From contig JAGTTR010000021.1 in assembly GCA_018223385.1 (NCBI GenBank), positions 18,094-82,093 on the forward strand: 64,000 bases of DNA, given 5' to 3'. Below, piece after piece: positions 1 to 8,507 of this stretch. The notes beneath the pieces are model-generated. The model saw only the letters and a list, made by a program, of their open reading frames with translations. It was not told where the DNA came from and did not search any database. Positions within the stretch are counted from its first letter, which is position 1. Every line of letters begins with the position of its first letter. This stretch comes from Oscillospiraceae bacterium Marseille-Q3528 (GTDB lineage Bacteria > Bacillota > Clostridia > Lachnospirales > Lachnospiraceae). The position numbers were made by a program, and so were the translations under genes.

Positions 1-254
1 CCAAGCTGTATGGCCTGTATCCGAGAAAGGGCTCTGTTCTCGTGGGCACCGATGCAGACTTCACCATCGTGGACATGGATCTGGAGAAGACCATCCATAT
101 GGAAGATATGTACAGCATCAGCAAGGTAACCGCGTTTGACGGCTTCCAGGTAAAGGGCTTCCCGGTACAGACCATCGTCAGAGGCCGCACCGTCATGAAG
201 GACGGCAAGCTGACCTGTGAGCAGGAGAGCAACGGCGAGTTTATCCCGGCATAA
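1..254 (+). CDS. Dihydropyrimidinase/D-hydantoinase-type amidohydrolase, C-terminal fragment
   Basis: The reading frame is open from the window edge, so only the last ~83 residues are present. They contain the typical tail of the dihydropyrimidinase/hydantoinase family: KLYGLYPRKGSVLVGTDADF, then an IVDMD beta strand and a final VRGRTVMKDGKL strand, which together form the small beta-sandwich domain of metal-dependent amidohydrolases. The metal site lies upstream of the window. Such enzymes open cyclic amides (dihydropyrimidines, hydantoins). The next genes encode an M20 carbamoyl hydrolase and a dihydroorotase, which fits a ring-opening and decarbamoylation pathway. The exact substrate cannot be told from the tail, and allantoinase or another cyclic amidohydrolase remains possible. 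Confidence 0.8.
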   Translation, partial: KLYGLYPRKGSVLVGTDADFTIVDMDLEKTIHMEDMYSISKVTAFDGFQVKGFPVQTIVRGRTVMKDGKLTCEQESNGEFIPA

Positions 255-273
255 GAAAAACGGAGGAATCATC

Positions 274-1566
274 ATGAGTAAATCATCTTTTGTAGCGGCA
301 GGAGATCTGTTTATCACAAGAAAGCTGCCGGAAAAAGGATACGAGGGCATGCAGGAGCTGGTGGATTTTGTGGAAAAGCAGGACATCCGGTTCGTGAATC
401 TGGAAGTGACCGTCCATGACCGGGAGGGCTATCCCTTCGGCTTCTCCGGCGGCACCTGGGCCATGGCCCATCCGTCTCTGCTAAAAGACGTGAAAAAATA
501 CGGCTTTAACGTATATAACAGCGCCAACAACCATTCCATGGACTACAGCCATAACGGCCTGCTGGCGACGACAAAATATCTGAAACAGGAAGACATGAAT
601 TTCGCAGGCATCGGAGAAAACCTGGCGGATGCGTCCGCGCCGGTGTATGTGGAGGGAGAAAACATCCGTGCGGCGGTCATCGCAGCCACCTCTTCCTTCC
701 ATGAATCCTGGGCAGCGGGCAACCAGCGGCTGGACATGAAGGGCCGTCCCGGCGTGAACCCCCTGCATTTTCAGAACAAGTTCCATGTGACGCAGGAATA
801 TTATGATATGCTGCAGAAGCTGGCCGGAGAGATCGACATCAACGCCCAGCAGAACTTGGATGTGAAGGAAGGCTTTGCCGTGGCACCCGAGGGCAGCTTC
901 AAATTCGGTGGCCATGAATTTATCCCGGACAATGCCAACTTCAAGGAAACCATTCCTTCCGCGGCAGATGTGCAGCGGATCACCGATTCCATCCGGGAGG
1001 CGAAAAAGCAGTCCGACTATGTGATGGTCAGCATCCACTCCCATGAGATGACCGGGGAGGATAAAGAGCGTCCGGCACAGTTTTTACAGACCTTCGCCAA
1101 GGCGTGCATCGATGCAGGCGCTTCCGTGGTGCTGGGCCACGGCCCGCATATTCTGCGGGGCATCGAGCTGTACAAGGGCGGCATCATTTTCTACAGCCTG
1201 GGCAACTTCCTGTTTGAAAATGACACCACCACTCATCAGCCTGCTGATTTTTACGAGAAATACCACATGTCCAACACCAGCATGGTGGGCGAAGGCATGG
1301 ATAACCGGAGCAAGAACGGCACCATCGGCCTGGGCGTGAACCCGGATGTATGGCGCTCTGTCATTGCCCAGTGGGATGTGGAGGGCGGACAGGCAACAGC
1401 GCTTCGTCTCTATCCGATCCATCTGGGCATGGAGCTTCCCAGATACCGGAGAGGCCTGCCGGCCTTTGCGGAGGATGATGCGCTGCTGGCTCATCTGGCA
1501 GAGCTGTCCGCGCCTTTTGGCACAAGAATTGACATCGTAGATCACGTGGGAATCGTGAGACTGTAA
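274..1566 (+). CDS. CapA-family (poly-gamma-glutamate synthesis-type) metallophosphatase-fold protein
   Basis: This 430-residue protein has the CapA pattern: GDLFITRKL near residues 10-18, NLE at 42-44, NNHSMD at 84-89, a later HSHEM near 252, and a LGHGPHILRG plus IIFYSLGNFLF block near 286-310. These match the metal-binding blocks of the calcineurin-like CapA fold. I chose the ATG behind GGAGGA; a longer frame begins inside the upstream gene and has no ribosome-binding site. There is no signal peptide or membrane anchor, unlike capsule-associated CapA, so a cytoplasmic role is likely. It sits 19 bp after a hydantoinase-type gene and 19 bp before an M20 hydrolase, so it probably works in the same catabolic operon; its reaction there is unknown. 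Confidence 0.85.
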   Translation: MSKSSFVAAGDLFITRKLPEKGYEGMQELVDFVEKQDIRFVNLEVTVHDREGYPFGFSGGTWAMAHPSLLKDVKKYGFNVYNSANNHSMDYSHNGLLATTKYLKQEDMNFAGIGENLADASAPVYVEGENIRAAVIAATSSFHESWAAGNQRLDMKGRPGVNPLHFQNKFHVTQEYYDMLQKLAGEIDINAQQNLDVKEGFAVAPEGSFKFGGHEFIPDNANFKETIPSAADVQRITDSIREAKKQSDYVMVSIHSHEMTGEDKERPAQFLQTFAKACIDAGASVVLGHGPHILRGIELYKGGIIFYSLGNFLFENDTTTHQPADFYEKYHMSNTSMVGEGMDNRSKNGTIGLGVNPDVWRSVIAQWDVEGGQATALRLYPIHLGMELPRYRRGLPAFAEDDALLAHLAELSAPFGTRIDIVDHVGIVRL

Positions 1567-1585
1567 CGAAAAGGAGGACAAGGAT

Positions 1586-2809
1586 ATGCAGCATTCGATT
1601 GAAGATATCGAGTATGCCGAGTATCTGTTTGACCGTTTCTACGGGATCGGAAGCTCAGACAACGGCGGCGTGACCCGTCTGGGCTATACCGAGGTAGAGG
1701 ACGAGATGCACGACACCCTGCGGGCGCTGGGCGACGAGAAGGGCTACGGCAATTACGAGGACGAGGTGGGCAACACCTACCTGTACGATAAAGACTGTGA
1801 CATGGATGACCCGTATTACCTCATCGGTTCCCATCTGGACTCCGTCATCGAGGGTGGCCGGTATGACGGCGTGGCCGGTGTCATCACAGGCCTGATGATC
1901 TTAAACTGGGCCAAACGGGATCACCTGGGACTGCCCATCCGGGTGGGCGCCATGCGCTGTGAGGAATCCAGCAACTTTGGCAGGAGCACCATCGGCAGCG
2001 GCCTGATCACAAAGGAAGTATACAAGCACGACATCGGCGATGCAGTGAACAAGCGGGGGGAGACGCTGCGGGAGGTATTTGCCCGCAAGGGATACAATCT
2101 CCAGCCCCAGCGCATCCAAGGTATCAAGGAATACATCGAGCTCCATATCGAGCAGGGAAAGGTGCTGGAGGAGTACGGCGATAAGGTGGGCATTGTGCAG
2201 ACCACCGCAGGCCCCCGCCGGTTCAACATCCACATTCACGGCAACGCGGAGCACTCCGGCGCAACACCCATGGGCATGCGTACCGATGCCCTCTGCGCGG
2301 CAGCGGAGATCATTCTGGAAATCGAGGAGATCGGAAAATCCGAGTCCATGTACCAGTCGGTAGCCACTGTGGGTGTCATCACCAACCATCCCAACGCCCT
2401 GAACGTCATCCCCGGCGAGGTGGAGTTGGGCGTGGACATGCGAGGCATCGACCCGGCCAGCCTGGATCGAATGGAAGCCCGGCTGAAAGCGGTGTGCAAG
2501 CGGGTGTGCGAGAAGCGGAAAATGAAATATTTCCGGGAAAAAACCTCCGACATTCCGCCTATCGGCATGTCTGTGGAACTGCAGCAGAAGCTGCTCCACG
2601 CGGCGAAAGAGCTGAAAATCCCTCACCGCTCCATGATCAGCGGTGCCGGACATGACGCCATGTCCTTTGCCCATATCTGCGACACGGCCATGGTATTTAT
2701 TCCCTGCGCCAAGGGCATCAGCCACAACAAGAAAGAGTTTACTACCATCGAGTCCATCTGTGACGGCGCTAAGGTGATTTACGAGTATCTGAAGGAGGAA
2801 GCACGATGA
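1586..2809 (+). CDS. M20-family Zn-dependent hydrolase (allantoate amidohydrolase / N-carbamoyl-L-amino-acid hydrolase type)
   Basis: The 407-residue length is typical of the AllC/HyuC/beta-ureidopropionase branch of M20. Visible motifs are GSHLDSV (about 82-88) with the first metal His and Asp, YDGVAGV just after, EESSNFG (126-132) with the paired Glu, ELHIEQG (about 185) with the next ligand, HSGATPMGMR (222-231) at the start of the dimerisation domain, and GAGHDAM near 353 carrying the final His. Enzymes of this family hydrolyse the ureido or carbamoyl group left after a cyclic amidase opens a ring, giving ammonia, CO2 and the amine. The gene follows AAGGAGG and overlaps the next gene by 4 bp (ATGA), so the two are translationally coupled. 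Substrate choice among allantoate, N-carbamoyl amino acid and ureidopropionate is unresolved. Confidence 0.9.
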   Translation: MQHSIEDIEYAEYLFDRFYGIGSSDNGGVTRLGYTEVEDEMHDTLRALGDEKGYGNYEDEVGNTYLYDKDCDMDDPYYLIGSHLDSVIEGGRYDGVAGVITGLMILNWAKRDHLGLPIRVGAMRCEESSNFGRSTIGSGLITKEVYKHDIGDAVNKRGETLREVFARKGYNLQPQRIQGIKEYIELHIEQGKVLEEYGDKVGIVQTTAGPRRFNIHIHGNAEHSGATPMGMRTDALCAAAEIILEIEEIGKSESMYQSVATVGVITNHPNALNVIPGEVELGVDMRGIDPASLDRMEARLKAVCKRVCEKRKMKYFREKTSDIPPIGMSVELQQKLLHAAKELKIPHRSMISGAGHDAMSFAHICDTAMVFIPCAKGISHNKKEFTTIESICDGAKVIYEYLKEEAR

Positions 2810-4086
2810 TCCTGATTAAAGACGGCCGGGTCATTGACCCGAAAAGAGGCATTGATGATGTGCTGGACCTTCTCATCGAGGACGGCAAGATCAAAAAGAT
2901 CGGAAAATATCAGCGCTCCGACGATTACGAGCGGATCGTGGAGGCCAAGGGGCTCATTGTGGCGCCGGGGCTCATCGATGTGCATGTGCACTTCCGGGAT
3001 CCGGGATTTGAATACAAAGAAGATATCGTCAGCGGCTCCAAGGCTGCGGCCAGGGGCGGCTACACCACCGTCATCTGCATGGCCAACACCAAGCCGGTGG
3101 CAGACAACCCCGACACCATCCATTACATTCTAGAAAAAGCGGCAGGCTGCGACGTCAACGTGCTGACCTGCGGTTCCATCACCAAGGGGTTAAAAGGCGA
3201 AGAGCTGGTCAATATGGAAGAGCTGAAAGCCTGCGGCGCGGTGGGCTTCACCGACGACGGCATCCCGCTCATGGATGAGAAACTGACCAAGGCTGCCATG
3301 GAAGAGGCCAAGCGGCTGGACGTACCTCTGTCCTTTCATGAGGAAGACAAGGCCTTTATCGAGACTCCCGGTGTGAACCAGGGAGAAGTATCCGAAAAGC
3401 TGGGCTTGGGCGGTGCCCCGGCACTGGCCGAGGACGTGCTGGTGGCCAGAGACTGTATGCTGGCGCTGCACACCGGTGCCAAGGTCAACATCCAGCACAT
3501 CAGCTCCGCCAACTCCGTGCAGCTGGTACGGATGGCAAAGGAGATGGGCGCCCACGTTACCGCAGAGGTGACACCTCATCATTTCTCCTTAAACGAGGAT
3601 GCGGTGCTGACGAAAGGCACCCTGGCGAAGATGAACCCGCCGCTTCGTACCCGGGCAGACCGGTACGAGCTCATTGAGGGCATCAAGGACGGCACCATCG
3701 ACATCATCGCCACCGACCATGCCCCTCACAGCAAGGAAGAAAAAGAGCGCCCCTTCACCGAGGCGCCCAGCGGCATCATCGGCCTGGAGACAGCCCTGGG
3801 CCTTGGCATCACCAAGCTGGTGCGCAAAGGTCATGTTACCGTTATGCAGCTCATGGAGAAAATGAGCCTGAACCCGGCCAAACTCTACAACCTGAACAAG
3901 GGCTACATTGAGGAAGGCGCCGATGCCGATCTGGTCATCTTCAGCGAGGGCGAGCAGTGGACCGTGGACGAGCATTTCGCCTCCAAAGCCTGCAATTCTC
4001 CTTTTATCGGCGAGAAACTGTATGGCAAGGTAAAATACACCATCTGCCGCGGAAAGATCGTGTATGAGGATGGAGAGAAAAAGTAA
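2806..4086 (+). CDS. pyrC: Dihydroorotase, class I type
   Basis: A 426-residue amidohydrolase with the dihydroorotase signatures: HVHFRDPG (metal His60 and His62), an MANTKP block, GFTDDGIP near 150 (the bridging Asp region), MNPPLRT, and IATDHAPHS near 302. The family interconverts carbamoyl-aspartate and dihydroorotate in pyrimidine synthesis. The start overlaps the upstream hydrolase by ATGA. This placement, in a hydantoinase/M20 operon rather than with pyrimidine genes, allows a catabolic ring-opening role. On the other hand the pyrF-K-D-E cluster elsewhere in this window has no pyrC, so this could be the biosynthetic enzyme. An allantoinase is less likely because HFRDPG and MNPPLR are dihydroorotase-like. 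A hairpin terminator follows directly. Confidence 0.85.
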   Translation: MILIKDGRVIDPKRGIDDVLDLLIEDGKIKKIGKYQRSDDYERIVEAKGLIVAPGLIDVHVHFRDPGFEYKEDIVSGSKAAARGGYTTVICMANTKPVADNPDTIHYILEKAAGCDVNVLTCGSITKGLKGEELVNMEELKACGAVGFTDDGIPLMDEKLTKAAMEEAKRLDVPLSFHEEDKAFIETPGVNQGEVSEKLGLGGAPALAEDVLVARDCMLALHTGAKVNIQHISSANSVQLVRMAKEMGAHVTAEVTPHHFSLNEDAVLTKGTLAKMNPPLRTRADRYELIEGIKDGTIDIIATDHAPHSKEEKERPFTEAPSGIIGLETALGLGITKLVRKGHVTVMQLMEKMSLNPAKLYNLNKGYIEEGADADLVIFSEGEQWTVDEHFASKACNSPFIGEKLYGKVKYTICRGKIVYEDGEKK

Positions 4087-4099
4087 ACTATGTTACAAT

Positions 4100-4140
4100 A
4101 AAATCCGGGGACTGTGTAAATGGTTTCCGGATTTTATTTT
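4100..4140 (+). terminator. Rho-independent terminator after the dihydroorotase
   Basis: The 9-bp arms AAAATCCGG and CCGGATTTT are perfectly complementary with an 18-nt loop, and the second arm runs into ATTTT. It ends the hydantoinase-to-dihydroorotase operon. The ~130 bases that follow hold a second weaker ACCTCC/GGAGGT pairing (about 4151-4204) and no gene I can support. Confidence 0.75.
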
Positions 4141-4303
4141 TAAACGAAAAACCTCCCATGTATCATGAAAGGGTACGCCAACCGTATCACAAAACAAAGG
4201 AGGTTGTCCAATAGACAATCATCGTGTATCATTTGTAGTGCAGAACTGCAAATAGAAAAGTTGATGATAGATTTTGATGATTAGTAATAATGGGGGATTG
4301 AAA

Positions 4304-4987
4304 ATGGGAAAATATACGAAATTATTGTGGGATGTGGATGAGACGCTGCTGGATTTCACCGCAGCAGAAAACAACGGTGTGCAGGCGGTGCTCCGGGCCT
4401 ACGGCGTGGAACCGGATGCGGAAAAGATCGCCTGCTACAGTCGGATCAACGACAGTTTGTGGAAAGCCTGCGAGCGGGGCGAGATCACCCGGGATCATAT
4501 TCTGGAAAGCCGGTTCCCGCTGTTTTTCAAAGAACTGGGCGTGGAAGGGGACGGTCTGGCGGCAGAACGTCTGTACCGGAAGCAGCTGGACGAATCCGCC
4601 ATCCTCATCGACGGGGCGCTGGAAATACTGGAACGGTTGTCCGGCCACTATGAAATGTACGTCATCACCAACGGCGTATCCAAGACCCAGTACAGCCGTC
4701 TGAAAAAATCCGGCATCGACCGGTATATGAAAGACATCTTTGTGTCCGAGGATGCAGGTGCTCAGAAGCCCCAGAATGCCTTCTTTGATTACTGCCTGGA
4801 GCGGATGGGGCATCCGGCGCTGGAACAACTGCTGGTCATCGGTGACTCCCTGACCTCCGATATCCAGGGTGGCATCAACGCCGGGATCGACACCTGCTGG
4901 TTCGACCGGAAAGGAACAGGGGATACCCAGGGACGGGAAGTGACGTATATCATTCGGGCGCTGAAAGAACTGGAGGAGATACTGTAA
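4304..4987 (+). CDS. HAD-family nucleotidase, YjjG-like
   Basis: A 227-residue haloacid-dehalogenase-fold phosphatase. Motif I is DVDETLLD at residues 10-17 (nucleophile Asp10, acid Asp12), motif II is VITNG, motif III surrounds AQKPQNAFFD, and motif IV is IGDSLTSDIQGG. The VDET variant and overall length match YjjG, which dephosphorylates noncanonical pyrimidine nucleotides. I chose the ATG 7 bases behind a GGGGG run; an upstream in-frame ATG has no ribosome-binding site. Given the neighbours, a role in pyrimidine clean-up is attractive but is inference; another small phosphomonoester could be the substrate. Confidence 0.8.
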   Translation: MGKYTKLLWDVDETLLDFTAAENNGVQAVLRAYGVEPDAEKIACYSRINDSLWKACERGEITRDHILESRFPLFFKELGVEGDGLAAERLYRKQLDESAILIDGALEILERLSGHYEMYVITNGVSKTQYSRLKKSGIDRYMKDIFVSEDAGAQKPQNAFFDYCLERMGHPALEQLLVIGDSLTSDIQGGINAGIDTCWFDRKGTGDTQGREVTYIIRALKELEEIL

Positions 4988-4988
4988 A

Positions 4989-5155
4989 AGCTCAGCCGCG
5001 CCCATTCGCAGAACCGCGCATAGATTATGCGCTCTCCGCTGCTGCGCAGCTCATTTCTGCTCATGATTGGGCGCTCCGTCCATGTATAAATATCGCGGGA
5101 TTTATGTGCAAGCACAACATCTCCGCTCTTTTATACATGGCTGAGCTTTTTTTGC
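4989..5155 (+). terminator. Nested long-range terminator hairpin with an intergenic element inside
   Basis: AGCTCAGCC just after the HAD gene pairs with GGCTGAGCT, which is followed by a T-run. Inside it, CCATGTATAAA (about 5079) pairs with TTTATACATGG (about 5131). The inside is G+C-rich with further short inverted repeats (TTCGCAGAACCGCGCATAG region) and looks like a dispersed intergenic element rather than a gene. A lone TATAAT at 5188-5193, with no good -35, may start the next gene. Confidence 0.6.
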
Positions 5156-5225
5156 AAAAAACTCTATGAAGTTTCTTTGATTTACGGTATAATAAGGGAA
5201 GATACTGGATCAGGGGGAACAGATA

Positions 5226-5666
5226 ATGGACAATACAGGTAAAAAAGCAAAGCAGTCAACCATCGGCTACCGGGAAATGCTTCCCTGTGGCTGTTATCTT
5301 GCAATAGAGGGAAAGAACGCTTATGTGGCGTATGATTTCCTGAGCGTTTATCATAAGCGGGAAATGGAGTATCGGGTGCCGCTGGACAAGATCCACAAGC
5401 ATCTGGAATATCTGAAGGAGAATCTCAAGGTATACGAGGAGACGAAGGATCAGATCCCGAAGATCGTTATGAGCGCCACCGGCAAGGGCGGCATGCGGAT
5501 CTGGTACAACAACGAGTATCCGGGCGTATGCATCGAAGGAGATTACTTCGCTGTGGAGACGTGGGAAGAGTATGAAGTGTACGAAAAGAGCTTCCTGCGG
5601 GCAGAGGAGATCGCGAAGAAGTATCTGGCGAAACATGAGGGTGAGAAAGTTGACAGCCAGGAATAA
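5226..5666 (+). CDS. Hypothetical protein, 146 aa
   Basis: I do not recognise this soluble protein. It is a 146-residue mixed-charge protein with no signal peptide or membrane segment. It has an MLPCGCYLAIEG strand near the N-terminus, an amphipathic HKHLEYLKENLKVYEETK helix in the middle and a Glu/Lys-rich C-terminal helix ending KYLAKHEGEKVDSQE. The start follows AGGGGGAACAG. The stop codon falls between the -35 and -10 elements of the promoter for the next gene, so the two genes are probably separate transcription units. It is probably a small lineage-specific conserved protein. Confidence 0.65.
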   Translation: MDNTGKKAKQSTIGYREMLPCGCYLAIEGKNAYVAYDFLSVYHKREMEYRVPLDKIHKHLEYLKENLKVYEETKDQIPKIVMSATGKGGMRIWYNNEYPGVCIEGDYFAVETWEEYEVYEKSFLRAEEIAKKYLAKHEGEKVDSQE

Positions 5667-5678
5667 AAATAGTATAAT
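5650..5678 (+). promoter_or_regulatory. Consensus sigma-A promoter for the PucR-like regulator
   Basis: TTGACA and TATAAT are both perfect and separated by exactly 17 bp. The -35 lies in the last codons of the upstream hypothetical gene. The regulator starts about 40 bp downstream behind AAAGGGGAGG. A promoter this close to consensus predicts strong, largely constitutive transcription unless a repressor acts. Confidence 0.85.
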
Positions 5679-5718
5679 TATATTTTCCTAATACAAGATC
5701 AAAGGGGAGGAATCGATA

Positions 5719-6543
5719 ATGAATAAGAACACAACAGATATTACATTATCTGCATATTTTAATGATATTGTCATCGGCTACTACGAGGATGAAGATCTGG
5801 TGAAGTCTTTCGGCAAGAAATTCGGTTTTGATGTGGATAAGGATACATTTATGGCGGTTTCTTTCCTTTATCCGTCAGACGCTTATGTGACAGGGGAGGA
5901 CAAGGAGCTGCTGAAGCCTGCGGCAGAGGCAATGATCCATTTCTCCGAGATCAATAAGAAGATTGGCGGCAGCCAGGTGATGATGGCTGATATGGGACTG
6001 GTTGTCATCCTGATGAGCCATTCCAAACGGGACATGAGATATCTGCTGAAGGATCTGGAGGACGAAGCCCTTCGTCAGCTGGAGAAGCTGGATTCCGATA
6101 TGCGCGTGCGCGTCGGCATCGGCACCATGGAGAGCGGCATTAAGGGCATCAAGCACACCTACAAGAACGCACTGGATGCAGTGGCAGCAGGTGAGATCTT
6201 CAAGCCTGACCGTGTGATCCTGGAGTACGTGGGCATGGAGATCTACAGTGCCATCAACCAGATGGTAGTCAGCTACGGCGACCGCCTGACCCGCACCGTG
6301 CTCAAACAGCTGGGCGAGACCGAGAAGCAGGTGCTTTCCAAGTACTACAAGTGCAAGGAGGACGTGGCACTGACCGCCAAGCAGCTTGACATGACCGAGG
6401 AGGAAGTGCAGGCGAGCCTCAATCAGGTAAAGATCAACACAGGACTGGATGTCAGCGATAATGAGGATAATTTTAAGCTTCATTTCATTACTATCGCCAA
6501 GAAGGTCCTGGAGAACGACGAGAGAATCAAACGCAGCCGTTAG
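5719..6543 (+). CDS. CdaR/PucR-like transcriptional regulator without a sensing domain
   Basis: 274 residues. The middle (about 110-175) resembles the GGDEF-like domain of CdaR/PucR regulators: DMRVRVGIGTMESGIKGIKH, then TYKNALDAVAAG and a LEYVGMEIYSAI stretch. The C-terminal third (about 205-245) contains ALTAKQLDMTEEEVQASLNQ, which fits the PucR C-terminal helix-turn-helix. The N-terminal sugar-diacid or purine recognition domain seen in full-length members is absent; instead there are ~80 residues of unclear fold. It is probably a cytoplasmic DNA-binding regulator. The nearby hydantoinase operon or the downstream AgcS gene are candidate targets, which is inference only. Confidence 0.7.
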   Translation: MNKNTTDITLSAYFNDIVIGYYEDEDLVKSFGKKFGFDVDKDTFMAVSFLYPSDAYVTGEDKELLKPAAEAMIHFSEINKKIGGSQVMMADMGLVVILMSHSKRDMRYLLKDLEDEALRQLEKLDSDMRVRVGIGTMESGIKGIKHTYKNALDAVAAGEIFKPDRVILEYVGMEIYSAINQMVVSYGDRLTRTVLKQLGETEKQVLSKYYKCKEDVALTAKQLDMTEEEVQASLNQVKINTGLDVSDNEDNFKLHFITIAKKVLENDERIKRSR

Positions 6544-6589
6544 TCCGATCGGGATACAGCCGCGCAGAGCATCAGAACGTGCTTATTCG

Positions 6590-6631
6590 CTCCGGATATC
6601 CGTTGTATAGTCGGGTATCCGGAGTTTTTTT
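6590..6631 (+). terminator. Rho-independent terminator
   Basis: CTCCGGATATCC pairs with GGGTATCCGGAG around an 11-nt loop, with one G·T pair, and is followed by seven T. This is a strong terminator for the PucR-like gene. Confidence 0.9.
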
Positions 6632-6953
6632 GCGCGAGCAACGAGCCAGATCCGTGCTTGCGCGAGATCTTGGCGTTGCTAAGCGCCAGTGGCGCTTGTT
6701 TATCAAAGACCAAAACGGAGTGTAGATGCCGCGATAACCATGAGAAACTCGCAAAGCATGTTTCTTATGGTTCGTGTATGATGTATCGAAAGAAATTGGA
6801 GAGGTGTGACTGCGTGGATGTTAGAAATGGTTATTTCAGGATATAATGACTGGTGAAGATACCGGATGCAGGATATAGAAAACAGGGATTATGCGGTTTT
6901 ACGGCCTGCATTATAGTGCAGCCTGTATTTGAAGCAAAGGGAAAAGAGAAGCT
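6632..6953. other. Intergenic region, probable dispersed element, no gene supported
   Basis: About 320 bases without a convincing gene. The first ~150 bases are G+C-rich with short inverted pieces (GCGCGAG repeats, and TAAGCGCCAGTGGCGCTTG as an imperfect hairpin) and look like an intergenic repeat element. A short + frame from 6658 is Cys-rich but has no ribosome-binding site. Further on, TATAAT at 6842-6847 without a clear -35, and an A+T-rich leader to the AAAGGGAAAAG ribosome-binding site, may serve the AgcS gene. Confidence 0.45.
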
Positions 6954-8357
6954 ATGTTGAATGCGATTTTATCAAAATTAAATGATCTTATGTACACGTA
7001 TGTGCTGATTTTTCTGCTGGTGGGAACCGGATTATATTTCACCGTGCGGACAAAAGGCGCCCAGCTGCGGCTTTTCAAAGATGCGTGTAAGGTATTGTTT
7101 GAAAAGGAAAGCGGTGATGGCGAGAAGAAGGGTGTTTCTTCTTTTCAGGCGCTGATGATCTCCACGGCATCCCGGGTGGGGACCGGAAACATTGCGGGCA
7201 TTGCCACGGCCATTGCGGCAGGCGGCCCGGGCGCAGTGTTCTGGATGTGGCTCATGGCACTGGTGGGGGGCGCGTCCGCCTTTGTGGAGAGCACCCTGGC
7301 CCAGATCTACAAGGTAAAGGACGGCAGCGGGTACCGGGGCGGCCCGGCCTATTACATGCAGATGGCGCTGAAAAAACGCTGGATGGGCGTGCTGTTTTCT
7401 GTTCTGATGATCATTTGCTTTGCCTATGGCTTCAACGGGCTGCAGTCCTATAACATGTCATCGGCGCTGGCCTACTATATCCCGGATTACAGCAAGACCA
7501 TCTGCCCTATGCTGGTGGGGTTGGTGCTGGCAGCGGCTTCCGCCTGGGTGATCTTCGGTGGCGTGCACCGGATTGGATTTATTACTTCTGTCATTGTGCC
7601 GGTGATGGCCATTGGCTATCTGCTGCTGGGCGCGGTGACGATCCTTATGCATCTGCCCCAGATTCCGGGCATCCTTGCCATGATCGTCAGCCAGGCCTTC
7701 GATGCCCAGGCGATTTTCGGCGGCTTTGCGGGCAGCGCCGTGGTCATCGGCGTGAAGCGCGGCCTGTTTTCCAATGAGGCCGGTATGGGCAGTGCGCCCA
7801 ACGCCTCCGCTGCGGCAGAGGTGTCCCATCCTGTGAAGCAGGGCATGGTGCAGGTGCTGTCGGTGTTCATTGACACCCTGCTCATCTGCTCCGCCACGGC
7901 CATGATGCTCATTACCTCCGGCGTGGAGGGGGTCAGCGGCGTGCTGGACGGCATTCCTTACGTGCAGGCGGCGGTGCAGGCAAATGTGGGCACCTGGGGC
8001 ATTCATTTTATCACGATTTCTATTTTTGCCTTTGCGTTCAGTAGCCTCATCGGCAATTACTATTACACGGAATCCAACCTGCTCTTCCTGAAAAACAACA
8101 AGGTGCTGCTCTTTGTCTTCCGCTGTACTTGCCTGTTGGCCATTTTCCTGGGTGCCCAGGCGGATTTTGAGGTGGTGTGGAATCTGGCGGACGTGACCAT
8201 GGGATTTATGGCCATCGTCAATATTGCTGCCATTCTCCTGCTGGGCAATGTGGCGATTCATGCATTGCAGGATTATGAGAAACAGAAAAAGCAGGGAAAA
8301 GATCCTGTATTTCATGCAAAAGATATCGGTCTGGACGATACAGAAGAATGGAAGTAG
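6954..8357 (+). CDS. AgcS-family sodium:alanine/glycine symporter
   Basis: 467 residues with about eleven hydrophobic segments. Family blocks are clear: STASRVGTGNIAGIATAI near 70-90, the following GGPGAVFWMW, a YRGGPAYYMQ loop, and the NEAGMGSAPNASAAAEVSHP signature around residue 273. AgcS proteins import small neutral amino acids with Na+ or H+. The N-terminus faces out with a short LNAILSKLNDLMYTYVL helix, usual for the family. The C-terminal ~30 residues are charged and cytoplasmic. It stands alone, with a terminator well upstream. The substrate (alanine, glycine or other) cannot be set from sequence alone. Confidence 0.92.
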   Translation: MLNAILSKLNDLMYTYVLIFLLVGTGLYFTVRTKGAQLRLFKDACKVLFEKESGDGEKKGVSSFQALMISTASRVGTGNIAGIATAIAAGGPGAVFWMWLMALVGGASAFVESTLAQIYKVKDGSGYRGGPAYYMQMALKKRWMGVLFSVLMIICFAYGFNGLQSYNMSSALAYYIPDYSKTICPMLVGLVLAAASAWVIFGGVHRIGFITSVIVPVMAIGYLLLGAVTILMHLPQIPGILAMIVSQAFDAQAIFGGFAGSAVVIGVKRGLFSNEAGMGSAPNASAAAEVSHPVKQGMVQVLSVFIDTLLICSATAMMLITSGVEGVSGVLDGIPYVQAAVQANVGTWGIHFITISIFAFAFSSLIGNYYYTESNLLFLKNNKVLLFVFRCTCLLAIFLGAQADFEVVWNLADVTMGFMAIVNIAAILLLGNVAIHALQDYEKQKKQGKDPVFHAKDIGLDDTEEWK

Positions 8358-8507
8358 CAGAAGTAAAGAATCAGACCAATATTTATGTGTCAATGATGGA
8401 TGGGCATGAATTGGCATGCAGAGTACGGGGAACCCGGAGAGAGAGACAGTGTGCATGCATATATGGAGTGTGTGGCCTGGTATATAAAAAGTAGGAGGCG
8501 TTATCAA

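Noticed and set aside
6658..6846. Short Cys-rich + strand frame in the spacer before AgcS
   Set aside because: No ribosome-binding site, lies in a repeat-like noncoding element, no family resemblance.
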